Part shown: positions 37,915 to 45,689 of the stretch, piece by piece
Layout of the letters: the number at the start of each line of letters is the position of its first letter
How positions within the stretch are numbered: the stretch's first letter is position 1
IMG/VR virus record: IMGVR_UViG_3300042544_000814
Coordinates: 1-57,195 of that record
Reading direction: 5' to 3' (one strand)
DNA: 57,195 nucleotides
Source: a virus
The notes under the pieces: generated by a model
What the model saw: only the letters and a program-made list of their open reading frames with translations
What the model was told of the DNA's origin: nothing
Database searches by the model: none
Program-made: the position numbers and the translations under genes

Positions 37915-38478
37915 TTATATAGTTGTATTATTGTAGGTAGTATTTCCATTAGAATACCCCTTAGTATGATAGCAGTAATCAATAATTATTTTATTACCAG
38001 CATATGTCCTAGCCGTGCCAAAATCAACGATGTCTCTTGTCTCTTCTAGCTGATAAATCTTGATATCGTGAAAGTATACTGGCAAGAATTCTTTAGTAGT
38101 GTTACCATCCTGTTTGACATAAACACCATTTACAAGCTTACCCTTGATCCATTCATTTAGGTCTTGAGCAGACTCATCCCCACGGTCAAGTAGGTCAGCT
38201 ATGTATTGAGTAGCATCTATCATTGCAACAATGTCTAGCGAATAGAAATAGTACAATAGCTGTTCGTCCTTAATGTGTGGGAAAGCCTTTCTACGCATTT
38301 TAAACATTCTGTCATATACCGCAAACAAGTTGCCTGTATTATTTATGGTTGCCGTTTGTGTTAACTGCTCTATTGTAGATGGGCTAGTTGGAAAGAATGG
38401 AACATCCGTGTTTGCAATTGCAAGAATCTTTTCTTTCAAATAGTCATTAATAAAGATAGGTGGGTACGATATTGCCAT
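37915..38478 (-). CDS. putative tail terminator protein
   Basis: A 187-residue protein placed after the neck protein and before the tube gene, where siphophages encode the protein that caps the tail tube. The sequence (AISYPPIFINDYLKEKI, then DRMFKMRRKAFPHIKDEQLLYYF, then VDFGTARTYAGNKIIIDYC) is mixed alpha/beta. Assignment is by synteny only. It abuts the gene upstream by one base. Confidence 0.65.
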   Translation of the reverse strand: MAISYPPIFINDYLKEKILAIANTDVPFFPTSPSTIEQLTQTATINNTGNLFAVYDRMFKMRRKAFPHIKDEQLLYYFYSLDIVAMIDATQYIADLLDRGDESAQDLNEWIKGKLVNGVYVKQDGNTTKEFLPVYFHDIKIYQLEETRDIVDFGTARTYAGNKIIIDYCYHTKGYSNGNTTYNNTTI

Positions 38479-39146
38479 TAGATAAGACCTGCCTTTGCTA
38501 TCCAGGATTGTCCGACTGTTACGCCTAGAGTTCTACCGCCACGTTTTCCAGAGCTAAAGTTTTTCTTAAAGTCAACTGGACTACGAAGGTATGAAGCAAT
38601 CCCAGAGCTTTCAAGAAATGACTGAGTAAAGTATCTATTAAAAAATGAATTAAACACCCTCTCATACTCTCCTTGGACCTGGCCTCCTGGATTGCTCACC
38701 CTAACTGGCTTGGTGGTAAAAACTGTTTCTCCGTCTTGCTCAAATGCAAGCACTCGCTGCTTTGGAACGATTGTAACTGGTATTCCATTTTCCATAATCC
38801 TAGCTTTATCATAGAATGGTACACGTGATCCATTCTTAATAGATGACGACTGTCTAAATGTTGAATTGAAGGATAGGCCTACTCCAGTAGAGACATACTT
38901 GATGTCGTATAGCCTAGCATCTGGGGAACCTGTCTTATCCCATTCGTAGACGTGGTGTAGGACTTGTGGATTTACCCTGGCATTTGCATCTATGTATGCC
39001 TTCAAAGCCTCTGACATCGTCGCTCCGAGCTGCTGGAGGAATGATGGGTAGCCCTGCTTAACCCCATCCAAAAATCCTAAAGCATAGTTTACGATATTGT
39101 CCATATCCTTTGCAAACTGCTTGTTCTTAACCGTTACCCTATACAT
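38478..39146 (-). CDS. HK97 gp10-like neck protein
   Basis: A 222-residue protein in the neck block. The N-terminal helix (FAKDMDNIVNYALGFLDGVKQG) and basic middle and C-terminal parts (VDFKKNFSSGKRGGRTLGVTVG) resemble minor head-tail proteins of the HK97 gp10 type that bridge the connector and tail. One-base overlaps on both sides indicate coupled translation. Confidence 0.65.
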   Translation of the reverse strand: MYRVTVKNKQFAKDMDNIVNYALGFLDGVKQGYPSFLQQLGATMSEALKAYIDANARVNPQVLHHVYEWDKTGSPDARLYDIKYVSTGVGLSFNSTFRQSSSIKNGSRVPFYDKARIMENGIPVTIVPKQRVLAFEQDGETVFTTKPVRVSNPGGQVQGEYERVFNSFFNRYFTQSFLESSGIASYLRSPVDFKKNFSSGKRGGRTLGVTVGQSWIAKAGLI

Positions 39147-39595
39147 TAAACATCAGCCGCCTGATTTTCTGATCTACGAACAACTAACTTGTAATACTCA
39201 ACATTTCCAAATGGACCAGCAAATGGCTCATTCGTGGCTACCTCAAAAATAGTAGACTTGCCAGCTCTTGGTCCAGATGTTTCAACATATAGAGGATTAC
39301 AATTCTTATCCCGAATGTTTGTTATGATTACATTTGTAATGGCGTTACCTGCGTCACGACTAGAGAATCTAATATCATCTTTTACTCTTCCCATTAGAAT
39401 GCCATCTTGGGTAATATTTATATTTGGCTTGACTTCTTCTTTCCACGCTGTCCCAGCTGGAGCCAAACTACAGGCAATTGTTCTGTCTAGAACCCAGGTC
39501 TTTATAACGTTTCCAAGAGCACCTTGTTCAACTATTGGGTGATAAACATCTGCTTCCATTGGGAATATGAAATCTGTCTTGTCCCCACACGCCAT
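39146..39595 (-). CDS. head-tail connector/stopper protein
   Basis: A 149-residue beta-rich protein. Features include an N-terminal MEADVYHPIVEQGALGNVIK segment and a central IRFSSRDAGNAITNVIITNI, the layout of connector stopper proteins (HK97 gp7-like) that close the portal channel until the tail joins. The call rests on position between the adaptor-like and neck proteins. Confidence 0.6.
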   Translation of the reverse strand: MACGDKTDFIFPMEADVYHPIVEQGALGNVIKTWVLDRTIACSLAPAGTAWKEEVKPNINITQDGILMGRVKDDIRFSSRDAGNAITNVIITNIRDKNCNPLYVETSGPRAGKSTIFEVATNEPFAGPFGNVEYYKLVVRRSENQAADV

Positions 39596-40476
39596 TATAA
39601 GACTCCTATTGTCCGAATCGGCCTCATGTATTTGGACAGAATCTTATCTACAATGATGTTTCCAGTGCCATCAAAGACACCAGAATCAAACTTAATCTTA
39701 AACTGATCGGTATTGTAGTCTGCAATATAACGCTTGTAGTAATCAAGCTTTCCGCATGAAATATCGTCAACCAGCATTTCGGTCGCACGAACCACATCTG
39801 ATGGTATTTTCTTATACCCTATTTCTAGTACGGCAGAGTAGTCGAAGCCTCTGGGAAATCCACGATATACGAAATTTAGATCTAGCATATCTGATCCAGC
39901 AGCTGGCAAAAGGATCGGTGCACCTTCATTTCTGTTAAAGGTGTCTGAGTAAAGTTCTTTAATTGCAAACTTGTCTTTGGTTAGTCCATACTGAATGGTG
40001 TATAGCTCTGGCTCTGAGATATCAAAAACTAATGTGTTGTTCTCATAAAGCTTTAGTAGCTTGTTTGCATTTGTCCAAATTGGAAGGTAGTCAGCACCTA
40101 GTCCAGTTGTGGAGTAATACTTCTTCTTGTAATAAAAACCGTCATTTACGATAGAGTCAATAATTGCTCTAGCAATTTCTTCATTTTTCCTATATTCCGC
40201 AATCTCTGTGGCGGTGGTTCCCTTAGTGGTTGGATCTACATATGGCCTAACCACGGAAACATTTTCTGTAGAATCATCTACAGTTATTTCATAATCTCCG
40301 TCAACAGTGCTAGGAAGATCTATGTATGCTGTCTGTCCAGCTGAAGTTATCTCAACAACTCCAGTGGATACTGAGTGGTCCGCCAAGTCTAGGATAGAAT
40401 ACTCATACTCTACCCCAACGTCCAATCCAGTAACTGGATAGGTAACACTACTTGACGGAACCCTCAATATTTCCAT
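39595..40476 (-). CDS. head-tail adaptor-like protein
   Basis: About 293 residues from ATG 40476, two bases before the preceding gene's stop is complete on the map; an in-frame TTG at 40500 would add eight residues. The N-terminal part is beta-rich and Ig-like (GVEYEYSILDLADHSVSTG). The central and C-terminal parts contain helices and strands (TATEIAEYRKNEEIARAIID, then DVVRATEMLVDDISCGKLDYY) similar to connector adaptors of the HK97 gp6 type. Role inferred from order: capsid, this gene, stopper, neck. Confidence 0.6.
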   Translation of the reverse strand: MEILRVPSSSVTYPVTGLDVGVEYEYSILDLADHSVSTGVVEITSAGQTAYIDLPSTVDGDYEITVDDSTENVSVVRPYVDPTTKGTTATEIAEYRKNEEIARAIIDSIVNDGFYYKKKYYSTTGLGADYLPIWTNANKLLKLYENNTLVFDISEPELYTIQYGLTKDKFAIKELYSDTFNRNEGAPILLPAAGSDMLDLNFVYRGFPRGFDYSAVLEIGYKKIPSDVVRATEMLVDDISCGKLDYYKRYIADYNTDQFKIKFDSGVFDGTGNIIVDKILSKYMRPIRTIGVL

Positions 40477-40477
40477 T

Positions 40478-41002
40478 TTACTTGCCAAACTCCTGAGCAA
40501 CCTCTTCTGGTGTTGCTAGTCGAATGTGACCCCTTGTAAGCCACTGGTCAGCCTGTTCCTTGGTTACGATGTTGTAGCCACGGTATACCTTGCCAACTCC
40601 AGGCCAAGAAACATTCTTGCTTGAGTGGACGGCAACCTTTTCAGGCTTTGCCTCTTCATTCTGCGTCTTAACAGATGGCTTACGCTTAACGGTTCCAGTG
40701 CCAATAACACCGTTAGCAACTCCAGTTAGGCCTGATGCAAGATCGGAAGGCTTTGCCTTATTTTGTGATGCAGAAGAGATGACCTTTGTGTCCTCTACTT
40801 CTTCAACAACAGAAACCTTTGCAGCTAGGTTAAATTTTTCAACAACCTCTTCAACCTTTGTCTCTGGTACTTCTTCTACTACAGATTCTGTAGCAATCTC
40901 TTCTACAAGTGCCTTAAATTCCTCAACTTTTTCTGCTGGGATTACAGCCTCACCATCAGCCAATACTGCTGGGATGACATCATTTGCATTTTCTTCTGAC
41001 AT
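40478..41002 (-). CDS. capsid-proximal conserved protein with GEAVIPA motif
   Basis: A 174-residue protein after the major capsid gene. Residues 8-22 (DVIPAVLADGEAVIP) copy the module found in the tape measure. A long acidic Val/Glu-rich middle follows. The C-terminal 45 residues (NVSWPGVGKVYRGYNIVTKE, then QADQWLTRGHIRLATPEEVA) form a compact domain that I associate with actinophage head genes. AGGAGG precedes the ATG. Possibly a head decoration or head-completion protein. Confidence 0.65.
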   Translation of the reverse strand: MSEENANDVIPAVLADGEAVIPAEKVEEFKALVEEIATESVVEEVPETKVEEVVEKFNLAAKVSVVEEVEDTKVISSASQNKAKPSDLASGLTGVANGVIGTGTVKRKPSVKTQNEEAKPEKVAVHSSKNVSWPGVGKVYRGYNIVTKEQADQWLTRGHIRLATPEEVAQEFGK

Positions 41003-41027
41003 AATTCCTCCTGTCGTTATTCAATTA

Positions 41028-41036
41028 ATTATAACA
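41028..41036 (-). promoter_or_regulatory. extended -10 (TGT-TATAAT) after the capsid gene
   Basis: TGT-TATAAT between the hairpin after the capsid gene and the next start codon. The predicted leader is about 19 bases and contains AGGAGG, so this promoter would restart transcription of the connector genes. Confidence 0.5.
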
Positions 41037-41049
41037 GATTAAATGGTAA

Positions 41050-41080
41050 GAGGGCAGGAGCTAGATGCCCCTGCCCCCTC
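41050..41080 (-). terminator. hairpin after the major capsid gene
   Basis: GC-rich arms (GAGGGCAGG pairing with CCTGC-CC-CCTC, with a two-base bulge) around an 11-base loop, 20 bases past the capsid stop. On the minus strand only a weak T-rich stretch (TTACCATTT) follows, so it may stabilise the capsid mRNA end or terminate partially. Confidence 0.5.
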
Positions 41081-41099
41081 AAAGGTTTGCTACAGATTT

Positions 41100-42230
41100 T
41101 TAGCTATCTGAAGCAGCGTCAGCGAACGCAATAGCGTCCTCTTCCTCCCACTGTACACCAAAGCGTACGAATACAGTATATTCTACTGTGTCCTTCTTTG
41201 GCTTGTACTCACGGTTTACGGTGATGTCCCTCTGGAATCCCCATACACGGTTCTGTGGGAATGTGAGGTCAACGTAGCCATCTGGGTAGTAAGGAACTTC
41301 CTGTACGTCGATGCCTAGAACACGGGTAGTGCGAGCACCACCGAATGTCTGACCAGCTCCGTCTAGGTAAGCCTGGGTGTTAGCCTGGGTGTTACCGTTC
41401 TTGCCAAGAGCCTCGGCAATTGCATCGGATAGTGTACCGTTGTTCTTAACGATACCCTGGAATGCGTCAGTACCTGCGTAGAACTTCAAGTTAGACTTGA
41501 TTGCACGGTACTTACGTGGCATTGCCAAGATGATCTGCTGCATTACTTCTGGAGTCCATGCGTTGTCAGCTACTGTTACTAGTGCCTCGTGTGCATCTCC
41601 ATTGGTCGTTACACGGTTAACAAAACCTTCCATAATGTTAAGGAATGCGTTGCTACCAGTGCCAGTACCATTGATTGCTAGGTCTTCGATGTCATTTGCA
41701 AAAGCGTTTGTCATCAAACGAACTAGGTGGTCCTCAAGAGCAGCACCTTCGATGCCATCTTCTAGAGCCTCAGCTGAGACCTCCCAGTCAAGACGGATCT
41801 TCTTGGTTGTTAGCTCTACCTTTGAGAACTGAGCACCAGTGTTTTCGTAGTTACCGATTGCCTGTGCAGCAGCACGGATAACCCTCTCTCCAACATTGAC
41901 CTTCTCGAGTTCCATTGTGTTGGCTCGCATAGTTACACGACGACCATCCTTGGCGAGTACAGTTGCATCCCATACGTAGTCAATAAAACGACGTGCCTGT
42001 TCAGGGCGTAGAATACCACTGCCTGCATCACCCGAAGGATTTACAGCATTTGGTCCAGTTGTTAGACCATATTCAGCGTTTGGAATGTTACCTAGTGTGT
42101 TTAGACCTGGGTCTGATACACCACCAATGCCACCAGATGCGAAAGCACCCTGACCTTGATATAGACCAGGAGCAGTGCCACCTAGTTCACCAGATTCTCC
42201 TGGCTGATTTTTAATAATCTCTTCCGACAT
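41100..42230 (-). CDS. major capsid protein (HK97 fold)
   Basis: A 376-residue protein following the protease/scaffold gene and preceding the connectors. The sequence has a Gly-rich N-terminal arm (GGTAPGLYQGQGAFASGG), a spine-helix-like region (RFIDYVWDATVLAKDGRR), the long E-loop region, and a C-terminal P- and A-domain pattern (VLGIDVQEVPYYPDGYVDLTF, where Gly-rich turns separate strands). AGGAGGT precedes the ATG, the strongest ribosome-binding site in the region, as expected for the most abundant structural protein. Confidence 0.9.
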   Translation of the reverse strand: MSEEIIKNQPGESGELGGTAPGLYQGQGAFASGGIGGVSDPGLNTLGNIPNAEYGLTTGPNAVNPSGDAGSGILRPEQARRFIDYVWDATVLAKDGRRVTMRANTMELEKVNVGERVIRAAAQAIGNYENTGAQFSKVELTTKKIRLDWEVSAEALEDGIEGAALEDHLVRLMTNAFANDIEDLAINGTGTGSNAFLNIMEGFVNRVTTNGDAHEALVTVADNAWTPEVMQQIILAMPRKYRAIKSNLKFYAGTDAFQGIVKNNGTLSDAIAEALGKNGNTQANTQAYLDGAGQTFGGARTTRVLGIDVQEVPYYPDGYVDLTFPQNRVWGFQRDITVNREYKPKKDTVEYTVFVRFGVQWEEEDAIAFADAASDS

Positions 42231-42256
42231 ATTGTCACCTCCTAAGTGATTGTTAC

Positions 42257-43609
42257 TTAATTAAATAAGTCGGCAGTTTTGAGGAAACGTCCGCCCCATA
42301 GGGATTTTTCAACCTTTTCTGGTTGTTCCTGTACAATCTCTCCGAGATCGCCAGACTTACGGAAAGCGGTGTCAGCCTCTACAGCGTCTACCCTCTTTCC
42401 AAAATTATCAAACTCTGATGCTGCCTGTGCTAGCTCACCCTTTACAGATGTAAGCTCGCCCTTTACAACACCTAGAGACTTGTTTAGCTCAGATACCTGC
42501 TCGTGTAGAGACTTTACGGTATCTGCTAGATCGCTAAAGGCTGATGTTAGAGTATTCTTGATGTCAGCTACTGCGTCAACAATAACATCATCTGACTTCG
42601 ATACCTCTTCTTCAGCAGACTTGTCCACGTCTTCAGACTTCATTGCTTCGTCTTTATCCATGTCATCAGACTTCTTCTCTTCATCCATAGACTTCTCGTC
42701 CATAGACTTTTCCTCGTCCATGGACTTTTCGTCCATAGTCTTGTCTTCGGAATAGCCCTTCTCTACTGCTTCGGCATCTGCCTCTGGAGCGACCTGTGTT
42801 TCTTCAACTACGTCGTCGTTTTTTACGACATCTTCAGTTGCTTCGTTCATAGGACTTGCCTCCTTCGTCATCTTAGAAAGATTAATGCCTTTAGCACTAT
42901 CAACTAAGAACTTTATCATTTCTGTTTTTTCGTCATCATTCTTTTCAACGAAACCTATGTTCTTCATCTGGCTGCCATTAATTGGACTTACCTCTGCGTC
43001 TAAGTCAGATACCTTTACGATACCGCTTTCGCTATCCCAGAAGACATTTTCGAATTCTACATCTAGGTTGTCACCCTTGATCATATCTACACCGTCTACT
43101 TTCTCTACAGACAAAATATTTGCAAACTGGTTGGCTGGATTATCTACAAGAGATAGCTCTACCAAGTCATAATCTTTGATAATCCTGATTGACTTATCCA
43201 TCTTCTCGTCATAAGCGTCATCCCACTTATTCATTCGGCCACCGATAGAAAAACCAGAAAGGGTTCCATCTAGAACCTTCTCCCAGGTATCCTGAGCACC
43301 CTTTGAAACATAGGCAGAAACGTAAACACCAGAGAAGAATTTCTTCGACTCTGGATCAAAATACTTGTCTTCCTTAAAGGAAACCATTTTGCCAACAGAT
43401 AGTGGCTGGTGCATTTCACGAATGTTGCCACGGAACTTTGCGAATGCCTTTAGAGATGCATCGGTAGTAACGATATCTGACTGCTTGTCAACGTTATCAA
43501 GTGTGGCAAATCCTGAGACAATACGTCTCTCTGAATCGACCTTGCTAAAAGGCATCGAGAGTCGAACATTCTCACCCTCGGTGTCCCAGTGAACCTTTGA
43601 TATAGTCAT
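42257..43609 (-). CDS. prohead protease fused to scaffold
   Basis: A 450-residue protein. Residues 1-165 form a head-maturation protease of the XkdF/HK97 type: beta-rich core, candidate catalytic His67 (REMHQPL) and Ser118 or Ser121 (LSGFSIGG). The remainder is scaffold-like: an acidic repeat region with MDEKS/MDEEK units (292-313) and a coiled coil (340-400, SLHEQVSELNKSLG). Fusion of protease and scaffold allows the scaffold to be cut out during maturation. Two promoter-like elements precede it. Confidence 0.88.
   Translation of the reverse strand: MTISKVHWDTEGENVRLSMPFSKVDSERRIVSGFATLDNVDKQSDIVTTDASLKAFAKFRGNIREMHQPLSVGKMVSFKEDKYFDPESKKFFSGVYVSAYVSKGAQDTWEKVLDGTLSGFSIGGRMNKWDDAYDEKMDKSIRIIKDYDLVELSLVDNPANQFANILSVEKVDGVDMIKGDNLDVEFENVFWDSESGIVKVSDLDAEVSPINGSQMKNIGFVEKNDDEKTEMIKFLVDSAKGINLSKMTKEASPMNEATEDVVKNDDVVEETQVAPEADAEAVEKGYSEDKTMDEKSMDEEKSMDEKSMDEEKKSDDMDKDEAMKSEDVDKSAEEEVSKSDDVIVDAVADIKNTLTSAFSDLADTVKSLHEQVSELNKSLGVVKGELTSVKGELAQAASEFDNFGKRVDAVEADTAFRKSGDLGEIVQEQPEKVEKSLWGGRFLKTADLFN
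42671..42736 (-). repeat. tandem acidic repeat in the scaffold (MDEKS/MDEEK units)
   Basis: Short in-frame tandem repeats encode alternating MDEKS and MDEEK(S) units, residues 292-313 of the protease/scaffold. The repeat number is likely to vary among relatives. Confidence 0.75.
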
Positions 43610-43618
43610 ACTACCTTA

Positions 43619-43624
43619 ATTATA
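43619..43624 (-). promoter_or_regulatory. -10-like TATAAT close to the protease/scaffold start
   Basis: TATAAT nine bases before ATG 43609, with a short AAGG between. The predicted transcript would begin about three bases upstream of the start codon, giving an almost leaderless message. Confidence 0.4.
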
Positions 43625-43642
43625 ATACACGTTTTATGAAAT

Positions 43643-43672
43643 TGTTATAATTGCCAATAAACAATTATAACA
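43643..43672. repeat. inverted repeat with -10-like elements on both strands
   Basis: Perfect 11-base arms (TGTTATAATTG at 43643-43653 and its complement at 43662-43672) separated by eight bases, in the intergenic gap after the portal stop. Each arm contains TGT-TATAAT, so the two elements face one another. The minus-strand copy would drive the protease/scaffold and capsid genes. The palindrome may also bind a dimeric regulator, or simply fold in RNA. Confidence 0.5.
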
Positions 43673-43674
43673 CA

Positions 43675-45303
43675 TTATTCTGAAGAACTACCCTCGCCCT
43701 GGGCATTTCGTCCAGAAACTGTTGATGGACTGTCAGAATTATTATTAGTTCTTTCAGTATCACGCTGCCTGCTCTGTGCCGTATTGGCTCTAGTATCCGC
43801 TGCCTGACGAGACGACATTTCAAAAGGCTCGTCGCCGTCTGATCTTTGTGGTAGTCCAAGAACCTCACGTGCCTCGTTAGGGACCATAATCTGAGTCTTA
43901 ACGTAACGCTCTAGAATCTGAGACTGAGTAATCTCATCAGTTAGAGTTAGCTCATTAAACTTAAGCTCTAGGATGTCTGTCTTTTCCTTGATAATTCTGC
44001 TGATAAGCTTCTCAATGTTTCTCTGCATTGGTCTAGCTACCTGCTCCTTAAAGGTACGATCCTGAGATAGCGAAGCTGCAATATTTGACGCATCGCTACC
44101 ACCTATCTTAGATAGCGGTACCTGGTGAGCAATCAGGATGTCATCACGGTTACGTAGTCGATACTCATTAAACGATGCCTCTTGAACTCCATTCTCAATT
44201 GGCTTCATCTCGAACTCTACCTTGTTTGTGTCAGAGTCTCCTGGCAAAGGAATGTATAGGGTTCTGTGCGACTGCCCCTTCAGGTTAGTCTGAAGGAATC
44301 TAAACAGCTTGTCCTCTGCATCAGAAGATAGTTTTGCACCCTTAAGTGTTACAACGTAGCGTGGCACAGCCTTATTGCTAAAGTAGTCAATGTTGTACTG
44401 TGATGCTAGCTGATCTCCATGTAGGGAGGATACTGCAGACATGATATCTGGAATACCGTAATAAGTGTTTAATGGAGAGTACTGCTTAAAGTGAATAATC
44501 TCATTTGGTCTTGGATCTCCAGTTATGGGGTTTGCATTCTTTGCCCCAAAGTTTCTAAAGTAAACAACCTTTTGACCAATAATCTGAACAAAGCCATCTT
44601 TAAGTCTACGAACACGCATAGTTGTAGCTGGAATGTGACCAACGTAACCAATCTCACCACGAATAGTTCTACCAATTTCAAGGTAGCCATTTCCAGTTGC
44701 CTCGTAATCAGTTAGCACTTTCATCATTACATTGGTAAAAGACTCTTCGTCATTGAGGTTTTCAATCCAGTCACGCATCTCAATCTTCATGCGTTCGATT
44801 CTCTTACGTGCCTTGTCCCTGGCTGAATCGTTATCATTAGACTCAAGGGCCATCATTGTTCTGTCAGAAACATGGAAGTCGTAGCCAAGACCAACGATGT
44901 TCTCTACCTTAGCATCAATGGCTGCGTGGTTTGCAAAAGAGGTGTCATAGAAGTTGGCTAGCTCATACAGATTCCAAGGAGGAGTAATTACATCAAACAT
45001 GCCGTAGCCGTTACGATAAACTGTACCTGGATTTATTTCCTTAGAGGTGGCACCGTCAACACCACGATTTACCGCCAAGGCACTATCTAGGTATACCGCT
45101 GAGTCTGTTCTTACATCATTTGGAATTGCCATATCATAGGCTTTTGCCATTCTGTCAGTACGACGCTTAAAGTTTTTATCCATTCCAGCTAGTGACTTTA
45201 GATCATCCCAGCTCTTGTTAAATGGATCCTGTGCCTTAAAGATATCTTCTTGCTTTTCCAAATCTGGTAAGCCAATATCTCTGATGTAGTAGTCTTCGGC
45301 CAT
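43675..45303 (-). CDS. portal protein
   Basis: A 542-residue portal of the HK97/PBSX-like group, forming the dodecameric DNA channel at one capsid vertex. The sequence contains ELANFYDTSFANHAAIDAKV in the N-terminal wing, the YEATGNGYLEIGR and VGHIPATTMRVRR segments, EIIHFKQYSP followed by YYGIPDIMSAVSSLHGDQLA, and a late helical stem region (EKLISRIIKEKTDILELKF), all typical of portals. The C-terminus is low-complexity and Ser/Asn/Gln-rich. The start overlaps the preceding stop as TAATG. Confidence 0.94.
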   Translation of the reverse strand: MAEDYYIRDIGLPDLEKQEDIFKAQDPFNKSWDDLKSLAGMDKNFKRRTDRMAKAYDMAIPNDVRTDSAVYLDSALAVNRGVDGATSKEINPGTVYRNGYGMFDVITPPWNLYELANFYDTSFANHAAIDAKVENIVGLGYDFHVSDRTMMALESNDNDSARDKARKRIERMKIEMRDWIENLNDEESFTNVMMKVLTDYEATGNGYLEIGRTIRGEIGYVGHIPATTMRVRRLKDGFVQIIGQKVVYFRNFGAKNANPITGDPRPNEIIHFKQYSPLNTYYGIPDIMSAVSSLHGDQLASQYNIDYFSNKAVPRYVVTLKGAKLSSDAEDKLFRFLQTNLKGQSHRTLYIPLPGDSDTNKVEFEMKPIENGVQEASFNEYRLRNRDDILIAHQVPLSKIGGSDASNIAASLSQDRTFKEQVARPMQRNIEKLISRIIKEKTDILELKFNELTLTDEITQSQILERYVKTQIMVPNEAREVLGLPQRSDGDEPFEMSSRQAADTRANTAQSRQRDTERTNNNSDSPSTVSGRNAQGEGSSSE

Positions 45304-45671
45304 TAGCCTTCATCTCCATATAGTTCTAGTGTCTTTTTAGCAGCAGCAACAGCACCAAGATCATTAAGGTTAGGGATTAGACCATTCTTCATTCTGTCTA
45401 CTTGCTCCGCATACTCATCATCTGATACCCTGCTCACTCCTGGCATAAACTCATAAGAGCCGTCCCCCTGGCCCAAGTTTGTAGCTTCGTTAACAAGTTT
45501 TTGAATTTGTATTGCATCTCCACGATGCGAAGGAATATTTAAAACACTTCCGTTGCCATCTGTAAATGGCTTTCCGTTAGCCTTTTTCCAAAAATAAATC
45601 CCCCAGTCGTACTGCTTATCTAAAACAGTTATCTTGGAATTACCAATTTCATTAGGATTTTGTAGTTTCAT
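45303..45671 (-). CDS. conserved protein upstream of portal
   Basis: A 122-residue protein of unknown function. It contains QYDWGIYFWKKANGKPF, GSVLNIPSHRGDAIQIQKL and a C-terminal helix (LGAVAAAKKTLELYGDE). From its position before the portal, separate from the terminase, it might be a portal- or packaging-associated factor. ATG 45671 lies seven bases after TGG-TATACT; a GTG at 45677 is less likely. Confidence 0.6.
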   Translation of the reverse strand: MKLQNPNEIGNSKITVLDKQYDWGIYFWKKANGKPFTDGNGSVLNIPSHRGDAIQIQKLVNEATNLGQGDGSYEFMPGVSRVSDDEYAEQVDRMKNGLIPNLNDLGAVAAAKKTLELYGDEG

Positions 45672-45678
45672 AACCACC

Positions 45679-45687
45679 AGTATACCA
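45679..45687 (-). promoter_or_regulatory. extended -10-like TGG-TATACT before the portal block
   Basis: TGG-TATACT with seven bases to ATG 45671, so the message would be essentially leaderless. It lies in the 18-base gap after the LamG-like tail gene and would start the head operon. Confidence 0.45.
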
Positions 45688-45689
45688 TA

